Origin: Albula goreensis
Lineage: Eukaryota > Chordata > Actinopteri > Albuliformes > Albulidae
Assembly (NCBI GenBank): GCA_022829145.1
Contig: CM040751.1
Span: forward strand, 1,928,864 to 1,992,863
Length of the DNA: 64,000 nucleotides
Direction: 5' to 3'
The position numbers were made by a program, and so were the translations under genes. The notes under the pieces were generated by a model. That model worked only from the letters and a program-made list of their open reading frames with translations. It did no database searches and was not told the DNA's origin. Shown in pieces: positions 33,201 through 46,800 of this stretch (position 1 is its first letter; every line of letters starts with the position of its first letter).

Positions 33201-35654
33201 ACGTGTTTTTCCCAGTCTGAGCTGTGTGTCTGTGGCTTTGCGGCTGCTCTAACACAGCACCCAAATCCATTGCACCAGTCCTCTCTGTCTCTCCTGCTCG
33301 ATACTTCTCTCCATTAAATGCCCCCCTCACCCCCACCACGGCCTGCTGAATGAGAGAGGGCATGCAGATGAATGGGCGTGGTCGTTTACCTGAACTGCCC
33401 CTTGTGACCTGTCACATGGCACCATGACTGGCACGGAGTCATCGGCAGCTGTCAATGAAACGCTCCTGCCCCAGCGTATGGTGACTGCCACATGCTCACG
33501 AAACGCGGCGCCGGTAGTGCAGCGTGCGATGCAGTAACTCACACACGCGCTCGCAGGACGTGACGCTGAGATACGGTAACTCGCACACACATGAAACGCG
33601 GCACTCTGTGGCTAGGAACCAGGGAGGGCAGAGCTCAGCTCGTATGTCCTGACATCTTAATGTAGCATGCAGCATCTGAGAGGGCTGCTGGAAGACCCCG
33701 CCGTTGCTGGGAGTGCCAGGTCAATGAGCCGTGCCCATTGTCCCTCACAGGCCACCATACTACACCATTCCCTGAGCCTGGAGCCCTAGAGAGGCAGTCA
33801 GAGGGAAAGAGGTTTGAGTTTAACAGCCAAAGCTGACAAAGGATATGTGCTCTGTGTGAGTGTGTGCGTGTGTGTGTGCGAGCGAGCATGTGTATGTGAC
33901 TGTGTGACTTTGTCTCTATTAGTAGTAGTAGCAGTGCCTAACCCTTCATCTGGAGCTCATATCTATGCAAAGACGGGGTCCTGCCAATCAGCCGCCCCGG
34001 TGACACGGGGGCTCCACCTCTCCAATTAGAACTGACAGGGCAGGATTAGGTGTGGGGCCGACGTATCACGACCCGCCGGCCTGTCAATCACGCAAGAGGC
34101 ATCCGGAAGGCTGTTTACTGTCAGATCCCATCTCCGTCTGTCAGCCCGGGAGACCATCAGGGAGGAGGAGGGGGGGATCTGATCGGAATTAAACATGCCT
34201 CTCCCTACTGACTGCACTTTTAATTCATGAAAGGGACGAGCAGAAAGCTTGCGAGAAGAGAGGGAGAGCGAGAGAGAGAGAGGAAGACAGGAAGAGAGAG
34301 AGGAGAGAGAGAGAGAGAAAGGAAGACACAGGAGAGAGGGAGGAAGAGAGGGAAGGCGGAGGAGGTATTTAAAACTCTGAGCAGGATTCACTTGAAAGGC
34401 GGTGAGGATGAATCTGTCCCTGAACCTGCTCTCACTCAGCGTCCAGGGGGGAGCCACGGCCGATTTTGGGGTGCTTCACAGGCAGTGGGGGGCTGTTAGG
34501 GCAAAGGGGTGGTGGGTGTTGGTCAGGACCGTAGTCCTATGACGTACAAATTAACTTGCAGGCACTTGCAGTCAAGGAAAGCCAGTAGTGTGTAAAGGGG
34601 TAGCATATGTACTGGCAAAGTATTTATTCAGTCACTTAAATCACTTACACAGCATGTAAGTTTTTATTTCTGGGACCAAACAAACACAGAAAGCCTTAAA
34701 AAAAAAAGAAATGATAAACTGTGAAGTGGTAATAGATTAGCGGTTCCCCATCTGATGTTGGTCCCAACAACCTGAGTGGCTGCCTGTCTAGTTTCCTGAC
34801 AGCCGGCATGACAGATATGAACCATGGAGGTCAGAGACAGACACAGGCCTGGAGCTGACCCGCAATCCGCAAAGAGAGATGTAGAAGGGAGAGCCAACTC
34901 TCCATCCACGGAGAGAGATGTAGGAGGGCTCATATCCTTTTTCTTGTCTTGTCCCTCCCCCCAGTCCTCTCTGTCCATCTCCCTGGTCCCTCTCCACACC
35001 GACCCCCCTGGGACCTGCCTGACTGCCCGGCCCTAGTAATCCCGGACGAGCCCCCTGCCGGGCCCCCATCAGCGTGGGGATTAGAGCCTAATCACACTGG
35101 GGGCAGGGCACGGGGCGGGAGGAGGCGGGGCAGGGCGAATGAGGGGGTCTGTCGGCCGAGACGCAGACACACCAGGGACCGCCTGAATGACAGTCTTATC
35201 CCCTACCACTACCTACCCCTATTAGACCGGGAGAAAGAAAGAGAGAGGGTGAGACAGGCAGAGAGATGAAAAATTCTGTAGAAGGCTGAGTGATGGAGCT
35301 GGCAGGATTGAGGGTTCTAACTCTTAAGGGTTATTTTAGGGGATGTGTGAGTCCAGCTCGTGGTGTATTGAGAGGACAAGGTTACTCCTTCCTTGAATAT
35401 GTCTCTCATCATTCATACTCCGTTCAGAAGATTCATGTTACTGTCGGAATTTTGAGCTCGCTTTTGTGCGTGTGCACACAGGCATTTGTGTATCGATTCG
35501 GGGATATGGGAGAGAATTGAAAATGGAGTGTCTGAAAGTGAGATTTTTGATACGTAGCCGATGTAGTTTGAATGGGAATAGAAAACGGGTGTGTTCCAGC
35601 AGCGAATGGGTGTTACATGGGTGTTAATAAAGGCATGAAAGGAAACACACCAGT

Positions 35655-36355
35655 ATGCCAAAAAAACAGACACTAAAACTAACACACACCCTTATGCCAA
35701 AAAAACCAGACACAAAAACAAACACACACCCTTATGCCAAAAACAGACACATACACACACCATTATTCCAAAAAACAGACACCAAAACTAACATACACCC
35801 TTATGCCAAAAACAAACACAAAAACAAACAAACACCATTATGCCAGAAACAGACACAAAAACACACACACCGTTATTCCAGAAACAAAAACAAATGCACA
35901 ATCTTATGCCAGAAACAGACACAAAAACACACATACCCTTATTCCAGAAACAAAAACAAATGCACAGCCTTATGCCAGAAACAGACACAAGCACACACAC
36001 ACCCTTATGCTAGAAACAAACACAAAAATATGCGCACCCTTATTCCAGAAACAAACACAAAAACAAACGCACAATCATATGCCAGAAACAGACACAAAAA
36101 CAAACGCACAATCATATGCCAGAAACAGACATAAAACACACACACCCTTATGCCACAAACAGACAGAAAACAAACACACACCATTATGCCAGAAACAAAC
36201 TCAAAAACACACACACCCTTATTCCAGAAACAGACACAAAAACACACACATCCTTATTCCAGAAACAGACACAAAAACACACACATCCTTATTCCAGAAA
36301 CAGACACAAAAACACACACAGCCTTATTCCAGAAACAGACACAAAAACAAGTGTA
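35655..36355. repeat. 35-36-bp A-rich minisatellite
   Basis: The unit is CTTATTCCAGAAACAGACAC plus AAAAACACACACATC. The last copies are exactly 35 bp apart, earlier ones vary. The array is A/C-rich on the + strand and stays open over 231 codons in one frame, with a His/Thr/Lys-rich repeat product. A chance open frame over a repeat is far more likely than a gene. Confidence 0.93.
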
Positions 36356-39300
36356 CCGGAATGAGGGGCGTAGTTAATGCATTAGAATCACGTTCATGGT
36401 GGGAGCGAAGGATGTGCCTATTATATTAATGACATTATCTGTTCATTGAGCGGGCGCCCTTCTCACGCACATTTTTACATCGCCTTCCTATTATTATGTC
36501 TGGCAGAAACAATTCTTACAGAATGTCTCAAATTCATAAACTGCTACAGCAGCTTCATCTCAACATTGAACCTGTAACCGTGTGTTCAAAAGGTGAGAGA
36601 GGAAACTACATTTGTGAGAATTTTTATCTGCATTTAAGGATTTAAGGAGCATGTGTAAACAAGCACTCAGCCTTTTAGATATGCTTTTTCACAAGTTAGG
36701 TGTTTATGTAAATAAATGGAAAAATATTTTAAGATTTAATAAAAAAAAATGTAATAGTTGCTTTAACGGTATGATGTGTGCTTAAATGTGTGAGCCAGAG
36801 TTAAGGTGGAAAGCAGCATAGCAGTTAGGGTGAATTTATATCAGCACGTTCCGTGAGGAGCTGTATAAGCTTATAGCGGTAAGAGATACCGGAGGGGATA
36901 TCGTTTCCAACGAGACAGACGGCAGAACGTGCGGGGGAAACATGAACACAAGAAGCTTGGGCTGCTTCAGTGAAGTGACTCATGGCTGTAGTGGCTTGTT
37001 GATGCGCCAGTTGTTTTTCCCGTTGGTCCGGAGTCTTTTAAGGGAGATCGAATAAGACACTCTCGCTAGCTCAAGGGGTTTCTGCGCTCTTTTATTTCAC
37101 CAAAGCTAGTTGGGTGGCAGAAAAGGGGCTCCAGTTAATTGTCACGTCAAGACGCCGGGCATCGTGTTTCATAATGTCACTGTGATTCTAAATGGAGACT
37201 TTGTTTATTTTTGTTTGTAGTTTTGCAATATGGGCTTGTGGGGTTGGTAGGGAATGTATTAGAAAGATGAATGACTGTTTTTGTGATATCACCGTGAAGC
37301 TAAATCAAATATATGATAAGTTATAGTAAGATTTTGCAACATGTGTCTGTGTAATTCTGTTAAAGGGTGAATGGGATGTTGAATTTTAGTTGTCAAGGTG
37401 CCACCTTGATGCCAGATGGAGATGTTGATTAGTTACAGTCCAGTTTTGGGGTAAGTGTCTGTGTGGTGTTATTGTGTGGTACAGGAGAAGGACAACAGCG
37501 GGAAATTCAGCTCTCTGCATCCCGATTCTTCTCCAGTTGCTCTCAGACCTTCCACTGCTCCTGAATGCTGCTGTAATTAACTGGGTGGGTGTGAAGGCTG
37601 AAGGCTACCTGTATCTAATGGAGGGAAATAAAAGAGAGCATAGAGAGAACAAAGGACGAGAGAGAAAAAAACAGCAACAGCTAATGGCTTTTTGTGGGAG
37701 GAAAAGAGAGATAAGAAAGTCAGACACGTTCAAACATGGACAAGGGTCTGGATGAACAATGAGAATAATCATCCATTTTGTGTGAGGTTTTTTTTTTTTT
37801 TCGCATGTATGTGTTCAAGCATTTGTCTGTGTCTTTTTCTCCTTCAGGGTTAAGTAACGACAAAGTAATTCTTCAATTAAAGTGGGCTAGATATTCAAAA
37901 GAGATTGGAAGGCCTGGCAATCGATGTCCAATTAGCAGGGCCTTTGGTGAAGCTCGGGGAGGTGGGGTGTGGTGGGGGGGGGGGATGGGTTGAGGCAGTG
38001 TGTGTTTGCGTGTGTGTTTGTGTCTGTATGTGTGCATATATGTGCATGTGTGCGTATGTGTACATACCTGTGTGTGTGTGCATGTTCGTGTGGTTATCTG
38101 CGTGTGAGCGTGCGATTATGAGTGCATGTGTGTGTGCGTCTGCATGCTAGTATCTGTGTGTGCGTGTGTGTGTATATGCATGTGCAGACAGACAGATCAC
38201 AAGACTAAAAATAATTAATCCGAAAGACCAAAAGACTAAATCTTGCATGACAAAGTTTATTCAAAATACTTTATTTAAAAGACTAAGAGCTAAAATTTAA
38301 ATTACCATCATAAAACATAAAAGATCCAGATGAAAAATTATTAGTTTTCACACTTCTGTTCTCAAATGCAGTTGTAATGGATAAAATATTCTACTTTATG
38401 CAAAAATGTATTCATACCAATGTGTGAGAATAGCAGACTGCGTCCCCTTTGTAAGACTTAAAGTCCCAGTGATTGCATGGCTTACATCAGCAACCCAGCA
38501 AACTAGTGTAGAAATCAAGCCCTCAAACTGAGTCCCAACCACTCTCTTTTCATTCAGGCATTCTCTTTGCCTGAAAAAGACGTCATTTTATAGGGAGACA
38601 AACTGGGATATAACAGAACATATGATTTTAACTGCCTGTAAAACTGTCTCCTCATGTCCCGACACTGCATACCAGAACCCAGACCCTAAAGCTAAAAAGT
38701 TATGTTATCGTGTAATCTTATACCAACAGCAACTTTTCCACGTTTGTAAAATATAGAATGTGGTCTCTGAATGAATTTAAGCGAATGGTTTTTGTCCGAT
38801 AGTAGCCATCTTCTTCTGAACGTTAGTACAGACTGTGGGTACATATTTTGGGATTGTACCCGCACCATATGCTTATATGCTTATAGATATAGACCTGCTG
38901 AATCCGCTTCTGAAGCTGCAGTCTCTCACCGATAAAATATTTGCTGTGTACAGTCTCTCCGGCCGCGTATAAGTGGTTTGAACTTACATTTTGTTCGGTT
39001 TTCTCCAGTGATCTGACTGGATCACATCTGTTATCTTTTGGCAAGCAACAAAGTCCAGCGCTACCACCTGCCAAAGAGCTAACCCGGTCTCTCTGGCACT
39101 GAGATCGGATGCTAGCATATCGACACGGAGGGCACAAGACCAGGCCGATAACTTTGCTGACCATTGAACTATATAGAGGACTGTATAGATTGTTTTAAAG
39201 CCAGCCGTAAGATATAAATTTTCTCCAAAGTAGAACTTGACATATTTACTAAACTGCTTCGCTATTTATTCTTCGTATGTATTTGTAGCGGGTTCTGCAG

Positions 39301-40284
39301 GGTCCAAACCTCCTTCTAATGCTTAATGCTGCGACTCCCTTCTATGTGTACTACTGTCAGTTTTAATCTGATCATGGCAAACTGACAGACATGAGACCAG
39401 GCTGGAAGAGTACAGCGTAAACGGCTCTGCCTCTTCCTGGTGTCTTTTTTTTTTTGCCTCGTTATTGTCTCGGCGCCGGGGCCAATGTGTGTGTTCGGCG
39501 TGCGTGGGTCCCCCGCTGCGTCAGTGTGTGTGAACCTCAGCGTGACTGACAGAGAGCTTGCCGCTCTCAGCTCCCAGCGTTTGTCATCCCGGGTCCTGTC
39601 CGGGCGAAGCGGGAGAGGGTGGCCGCGGTCCTGGGGGAACGCAGGCGGCGTTGTGTTCAGCTGCTTCTCGCTGTCTCCGAGGGAAATCTGCGTTTACCCC
39701 CAGCTGCTCTCCCGGGCATATGAAAACAAGCACATTCTGCAGCTCTTAAACGCGAGGGCTGCCCACCCCTTTTTGGGATCATGTGACAAATCAAATCACT
39801 TTTAAAGACAGCTGTAAGATTTTGCCGTCCTCCAGGGTCGTGTAAAGCAAGCACTGGCCATGCTTGCTTTCTTTTCTGTGCTTTTATTATCGATAATTTA
39901 CGTTTATGAATTTTTCAATCCGCTCTTTGCGATTCATGTGATGCTGTGGAAGTGTGTTTATGTAGAATTTTAACGTGAAATCAGTATAAATCAGTCAGAT
40001 TAATAAAAGTTAATAATTATTTATTAATGTTTAATTAACAGGGTGCAAGTATAGAGTATGATCATGCATGTTTATTGGAATGTTGCTTTGACAGAAGCAT
40101 CATAGATCTGTTTAAATGTAATCAGTGAACACTAATTCTTCAACATGACATTTATTTAAATTATGAATATCATCTGTATAAATTATTTAAATTCAATCAC
40201 CACTTTCTTAAACAACTGAAGTAATTTTAATTTGTACATCAGTGACCTAACGGTACTCCATATGTCATTTGTTTTATTCTGTGC
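36356..40284. other. Intergenic, nothing coding recognised
   Basis: It contains AT-rich stretches, a conserved-looking block with AATTAAAG and CAATTAGC motifs (37850-37960), a TG-rich tract (37998-38180) and a CpG-rich block (39460-39720). None has further support as an exon. Confidence 0.6.
37998..38182. repeat. TG-rich interrupted microsatellite
   Basis: A degenerate TGTGTG/TGCATG/TGCGTG tract. Confidence 0.85.
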
Positions 40285-41457
40285 TAATGTACATCAGCAT
40301 TACTCTCTGCTAATGTACATCCACATTACTCTGTGTTAATGTACATCCACATTACTCTGTGTTAATGTACATCCACATTACTCTGTGCCAGTGTACATCC
40401 ACATTACTCTCTGCTAATGTACATCCACATTACTCTGTGTTAATGTACATCCACATTACTCTGTGTTAATGTACATCCACATTACTCTGTGTTAATGTAC
40501 ATCCACATTACCCTGTGCCAATGTACATCCACATTACTCTGTGCTAATGTACATCCACATTACTCTGTGCCAATGTATATCCACATTACTCTGTGTTAAT
40601 GTACATCCACATTACTCTGTGCTAATGTACATCCACATTACTCTGTGCCAATGTATATCCACATTACTCTGTGTTAATGTACATCCACATTACTCTGTGT
40701 TAATGTACATCCACATTACTCTGTGCTAATGTACATCCACATTACTCTCTGCTAATGTACATCCACATTACTCTCTGCTAATGTACATCCACATTACTCT
40801 GTGTTAATGTACATCACATTACTCTGTGCTAATGTACATCCACATTACTCTGTGCTAATGTACATCCACATTACTCTGTGCTAATGTACATCAACATTAC
40901 TCTGTGTTAATGTATATCCACATTACTCTGTGCTAATGTACATCCACATTACTCTGTGCCAGTGTACATCCACATTACTCTGTGTTAATGTACATCCACA
41001 TTACTCTGTGCTAATGTACATCCACATTACTCTGTGCTAATATACATCCACACTACTCTGTGCTAATGTACATCCACATTACTCTGTGCTAATGTACATC
41101 CACATTACTCTGTGTTAATGTACATCCACATTACTCTGTGCTAATGTACATCCACATTACTCTGTGTTAATGTACATCCACATTACTCTGTGTTAATGTA
41201 CATCCACATTACTCTCTGCTAATGTACATCCACATTACTCTGTGTTAATGTACATCCACATTACTCTGTGCTAATGTACATCCACATTACTCTGTGTTAA
41301 TGTACATCCACATTACTCTGTGCTAATGTACATCCACATTACTCTGTGTTAATGTACATCCACATTACTCTGTGCTAATGTACATCCCCACATTACTCTG
41401 TGCTAATGTACATCCACATTACTCTGTGTTAATGTACATCCATGTTACTCTGTGCTA
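40285..41457. repeat. 26-bp minisatellite, about 45 copies
   Basis: The unit is CTCTGTGCTAATGTACATCC plus ACATTA, 26 bp, repeated with little divergence over about 1.17 kb. Variants alternate GCTAATG, GTTAATG and GCCAATG at one site. One copy lacks a C and one carries an extra CC. The low divergence suggests recent amplification. Confidence 0.97.
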
Positions 41458-42424
41458 ATGTAGCCTGGCCTCCCAGCCAATCGCGTTCGAGGATGCTGTG
41501 GCTTGCCGTGCATGTCACCTGCATGAATAAACCTGTCACCGTCAAACAGGCACAACACCAACACACACATCAATGGCCCGCAGCGCTGTTGTAGCTCACA
41601 GTGGCGATGAGAGATATATGACAGGTTCTCAAACAGCATCTCAAACATGAAGGCTGAGCTTCATAAACCAGCTCAACTACATGGCATTGCAATCTGATAT
41701 TTTTGTCCTGGTGGGACACCGTCCCTTCACAGTGCCAGGGGGAGGCACTGATGTCCTTGGGGTGAATGGCTTCATTTTCTTACCACTCTTCAGTCACTGT
41801 GGTGTTTCTGTAGGCAGCATGTATATCTGACAAATAAACATTCTGTGAACCTTAAAATATTAACATACATTTATGCATAATTAAAACGATACAAATTAAA
41901 ACCATTGACTCAAAAGTGCTGCTGGCAGACTGATTAAAGTTGAATAGACAGTCCAGTCTATTCTGAACTACTTGCATATATCTTAAACCATCAAACTCTT
42001 AACTGTATTTATTGTAAGATGTAGCAAACTTTTTGTTTTTAAAGTCATCCGATCTTTCATTTTAGCTACCCTTTTTTCAGCTGAAAGCTAATGTAATACT
42101 TTGGACTACTTTGACTAGTTTTTGTGTACAAATGTGTAGTGAAAGTCATGTTTTGCTGTGTCTCCTACACTCTACCCTCCAGTTTGTAAATGATTTGTGA
42201 TAGAGCACCAGACATCAGTCAGCGCTGTGAAAGCATTAATTATACGTTTCAGCACTGGCCCTAAGTCATTTGTGAAGACTGATTCATGTGGTGAAATTCA
42301 GGTTCATGATGTTTTAGTAATGCATGAATTCATTATTAAACAGACATTATGCCTCTCTATTTAAAGAGAAAAGCCCCATTGAGAAACCAAAAGGTTGTAG
42401 CAGACAATAAAACATTACAGCTGA

Positions 42425-43515
42425 GTTTACGCTCCTCCTGCTCTGCAGAATCTAAACTCACAGTTTACGCTTCTCCTGCTCTGCAGAATCTAAACTCACA
42501 GAGTTTACACTCCTCCTGCTCTGCAGAATCTAAACTCACAGTTTACACTCCTCCTGCTCTGCAGAATCTAAACTCACAGAGTTTACGCTCCTCCTGCTCT
42601 GCAGGATCTAAACTCAGAGTTTACAGTCCTCCTGCTCTGCAGAATCTAAACTCACAGAGTTTACACTCCTCCTGCTCTGCAGAATCTAAACTCACAGTTT
42701 ACAGTCCTCCTGCTCTGCAGAATCTAAACTCACAGAGTTTACACTCCTCCTGCTCTGCAGAATCTAAACTCACAGTTTACACTCCTCCTGCTCTGCAGAA
42801 TCTAAACTCACAGAGTTTACGCTCCTCCTGCTCTGCAGAATCTAAACTCAGAGTTTACACTCCTCCTGCTCTGCAGAATCTAAACTCAGAGTTTACACTC
42901 CTCCTGCTCTGCAGAATCTAAACTCACAGTTTACACTCCTCCTGCTCTGCAGAATCTAAACTCACAGAGTTTACGCTCCTCCTGCTCTGCAGAATCTAAA
43001 CTCACAGTTTACACTCCTCCTGCTCTGCAGAATCTAAACTCAGAGTTTACACTCCTCCTGCTCTGCAGAATCTAAACTCACAGAGTTTATGCTCCTCCTG
43101 CTCTGCAGAATCTAAACTCAGAGTTTACGCTCCTCCTGCTCTGCAGAATCTAAACTCACAGTTTACACTCCTCCTGCTCTGCAGAATCTAAACTCAGAGT
43201 TTACACTCCTCCTGCTCTGCAGAATCTAAACTCACAGTTTACACTCCTCCTGCTCTGCAGAATCTAAACTCACAGAGTTTGCACTCCTCCTGCTCTGCAG
43301 AATTTAAACTCACAGTTTACACTCCTCCTGCTCTGCAGAATCTAAACTCACAGTTTACACTCCTCCTGCTCTGCAGAATCTAAACTCACAGTTTACACTC
43401 CTCCTGCTCTGCAGAATCTAAACTCACAGTTTACACTCCTCCTGCTCTGCAGAATCTAAACTTTACTGAGTTTACAATCCTCCTGCTCTGCAGAATCCAC
43501 ACTCACAGTTTACAC
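42425..43515. repeat. 38/40-bp minisatellite, about 28 copies
   Basis: The unit is TTTACACTCCTCCTGCTCTG plus CAGAATCTAAACTCACAG. Copies come in two main lengths, with or without an extra AG before TTTAC. A 190-codon frame (42349-42921) runs through part of it because the unit lengths permute the frame. I regard it as an artefact. Each unit contains a pyrimidine tract followed by CAG, like a 3' splice site. Confidence 0.96.
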
Positions 43516-43529
43516 TTCTCCTGTATTTA

Positions 43530-43880
43530 AATTGACTGAGGGCAGTAATCTCACTGAGGGCAATAGTAAGTTCACATAGCTGCAGTAAGCTTACTGAGGG
43601 GCAATAGCAAGTGAATAGTGAGTACTCAGCTTTGTGTTAGGACTCAAAAGGCATGGAATACTCTGTTAAGAATACTTCATCCAGACTTACTACTGAAACT
43701 TGGTGAGCTTATAACTGCCCCTCGGTGAGCTTATTGCCCCTTTTTGAGCTCACTGAGGGGTAGTAAGCTCAATGAGGGGCAATAGTAAGTTCAATGAGGG
43801 GCAGTAATCTCACCGAGGGGCAGTTTTTGTTAGTGTGTTAGGACTGAAAAGGCATGGAATACTCAGTGTTAAAGGGTATT
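43530..43880. repeat. Short direct and inverted repeat cluster
   Basis: GTGTTAGGACTSAAAAGGCA plus TGGAATACTC occurs at about 43634 and again at about 43835. Between them CTGAGGGGCAATAGTAAG-type segments occur in both orientations. Confidence 0.75.
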
Positions 43881-46800
43881 CCATGATTTTGAGTCCCCAA
43901 ATCTTTTGCACCCTGGCTGCTCTCCAGTCTTCACTCCAGCCAGTCTGGGACAACGGGATGACAGGGAGCCCCTCCCCCACCCTCTATGACATCATACGGG
44001 TTTATAGCTCGGTCGTCATGGCAGGGTTCTGGAGGTGGGGGAGGGCGTCAAACAGTGAGGGGGGCAACAGCGGGTCAGAGGTGTCTGTGTCACACCATGT
44101 GACCCCGCCTTCGGCTGCTCCGCGTTTGCTCTCTTTATCTGTCCACGCAGACGGACGTACAGAGAGAAGAAAGAGAAAGACAGAGAGTGCTGTTTGAGGT
44201 CTTTGTGAACACGGGTTTGAAAGAAATATTAGGAACGAACTGAAATGAACTGTGTGTGCGAAATTCATGAACCATCCTTGGGAAAAGGCTTTGATACTCA
44301 AGTACCATCTACTGATTCATTTTTATCTTGAGTTTCATGAAGATGGCATGTTTGGGAAAAAAATGAATTAATCATTTCTCCCACAGAGATGATACATAGA
44401 CTTTCAAAAAGTCTTATTTTTGAGCTTTTTTGCTTGACGTTTACCACTTTGTTCTTACAAAGATGTTTAAATGATTTAACGATATGTGTTGCTTTGCTTC
44501 TATTGAAATCTACTCAATGGATTATTGGGGAAAGATACCAGGATTTTTAAAATGCAAACATGTCTTTCAGAATGTGTTCTTGCGTTAGGTAGAAAATCAT
44601 GTGACCTTAAAAAGACTAAAGACTGTTTAAAGTGGTGAGACCCGTCTGATTGTCTTGGTCTGGATGTAAACCGGGGACGGGGGGGGGGCCTTTTGACTAA
44701 TCAGTGGGTGGTGCACGTGTGTGTTTGCCATGGTCACAACCCCCACCCGCTCACAAATATCACAGAGGTGGGGATTGCTGTTGTTTTGTGCTATTTTTTT
44801 TCAGCCTGTAGTAATAAAAAAAAGATAGTTGCATAGAAACGCCACTGGCTAAACATGGATCGTTGTTATATCTTGAGGCAAGTCCATGTATTTTTCTGTT
44901 TGGTTGATTCCATACACCAATGACTCTACGGTTTATAACGATATGACAAATTAGTCAATTAAATGCACATTATTTACCCAATCAAGGTGGCCCTTGCAGA
45001 CTCACATATTATGCCAAATGAAACGGACTGAATTTGCAGGAAATCTGAGATAAGTAAACAGGTGGTAGGCCCGCGGGTTGGTCAGTTTATGGGGATCGTT
45101 GTTTGTGCTTGTCCCTCTGCGCCCGTACCGGAGGCCCGCCTCGCCCACCTCGGTAAGCGGCGGACCGTCGTCCTGCAGCGCGCACACACCTCAGACTCAC
45201 TCCTTGTTTGCATTCCTTTCACTCACTCCCATCCCTCTTCTGCCTCAGCCCTCTCTATTTCTTATCTGTTTCCCGTTCTTTTGCTCTCCCTGCTTTCCAT
45301 CACACTCCCCTCAACCCCCACCACCCCCCTCCCCCAGTGGCACACCGTGTCGTGTCTCTAATTTATTTATAATTAGTGCTCTTTGTCAGGATGCAGGGGG
45401 AATGTTTAAGCACAAGACGCTCTGGTCTGGGTACAAATGGCCCAGTGATTCGCCAGAACGGCGCGTCTCTGTGGTTACGCCGCCAGCATCCCAAACGCCC
45501 TCGCCCCTGTCCGTCCGTCCGTCGGGCTGTCTGTCTGTCCGGCCCGAAGGAGTGCCATCTCTTCATTTATTTAATCCTATTCAATGAAATGTGACTAAAT
45601 AATACAGCAGGCAGACTTCCATTAAAGTTGAATAATCTATATGGACCGGAATTGAGCCTTTTCAGATTTTTCGCGATTTGTGAGAGAGTGATAGTGAGAC
45701 TAAAGGGAGGCTGAAGGTTTTGTATGGCGCTGTTCTGATGGCGATCAGGAACTTTATGGGGTTTTTGGCCTATACTCTCCACTGTAGGCGTCCCGTTTTC
45801 ATGCGAGGTATGGAGTTTCCCAAAGGAGCCTTTCGCTCGTTTCCCAGGAAATAAACATCAAGATGGTTCCAGCGACCGCAGTGTTACGGCGCAGGTGGTA
45901 ACGGCGCAGGTGGAAACGGGAGAGGAACTCACTTCTTCTGAACATCTTCCTCCCTTCCTTCTTCTTTGTGTCTGTCCTGTTTTTTCTCTCATCTTCTCCC
46001 CCTCTTCCTCACTCTTCCTACCCCATCCCTTCATCCCTCGCTCCCCCTGTACCTCTCCCCCCTGGCCCAAGGCGGTGCGGTCCTGCGGGCTTTGATCTCA
46101 GGGACGGGGGGGAAATGGGAAATGGGTCAGAAAGTTGCGCTGGAGACTGCAGCAGGACAAGCCTGGAATATCGAGTAGGAGAGTCCTGTCAGACAGAGAG
46201 AGATAGAGAGGGGGAGGGGAGGGAGGGAAGAACGGGTGAGAGTCAAACCAGGAGAGAAACCCAGGGAGAGGAAAAGATTAAAAGAAGGATAGTGGGAGCG
46301 CAACAGGAGGGGGCGATAGAAGAGTCGGAGAAACGTGGCGAGCATTTGATGTCTCATTTTTGGTAAAATCTCCTAAGCGAAAGCGAGCAGCATCGTAGCA
46401 GATTTATCACACGGCGTTCTCTCACAGAAAGGTGCAAGAGCACAGATGTAATCCAGCCGCAATGCGCTTCGGCCTTCACTTCCGGCACAGAGCCCGGGCG
46501 CAGCGCTCTTTTCCCATTTCGCACGCTGCTTGATAGTATTGGGTGCAGAAAAAAAAATGTTAGAAACAGAGAGCAACAAAAACAAAACCCTGTTTGCATC
46601 CCCTGCTCAAAGTTAAAGACGAGGCTGAGGAGCAGACTGCGGTCGGGCCAGGTTTGAGTCCATGTGTACAGCGGTAGAGACAAAGTCGTCCAATCACGTG
46701 TCAGTCTGTGAGATGCTCTGATCAAATTGACATTCCTCCAATCAGAAAGGGCATTTACTTGAACTGGGCCTGCATCGTCCTGGAGTCCAGTGTGGGTACC

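Larger units (their letters stand above)
28331..35640. other. Intergenic, mostly unique sequence with short repeats
   Basis: No gene recognised. It holds a 16-bp inverted repeat (28444-28483), an A-run at 28749-28776, the GT microsatellite at 29851-29960, an AT-motif-rich stretch near 30150-30260, purine-rich DNA at 34250-34370, and GC-rich blocks near 33480-33560 and 33960-34200. Open frames present are short and without recognisable motifs. Confidence 0.6.

Noticed and set aside
35655..36429. 231-codon frame of Lys/Thr/His repeats
   Set aside because: It lies entirely on a 35-bp minisatellite and is open because of unit length and lack of stop triplets, not coding constraint.
39440..39805. 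121-codon frame in a CpG-rich block
   Set aside because: No recognisable domain, no splice or initiation context; probably open because of GC-rich composition.
40285..41457. CRISPR-like regular array
   Set aside because: Units are contiguous with no unique spacers, no cas genes, and the genome is vertebrate: an ordinary minisatellite.
42349..42921. 190-codon frame with LQNLNSQSL and SCSAESKL repeats
   Set aside because: Translation of the 38/40-bp minisatellite in rotating frames.
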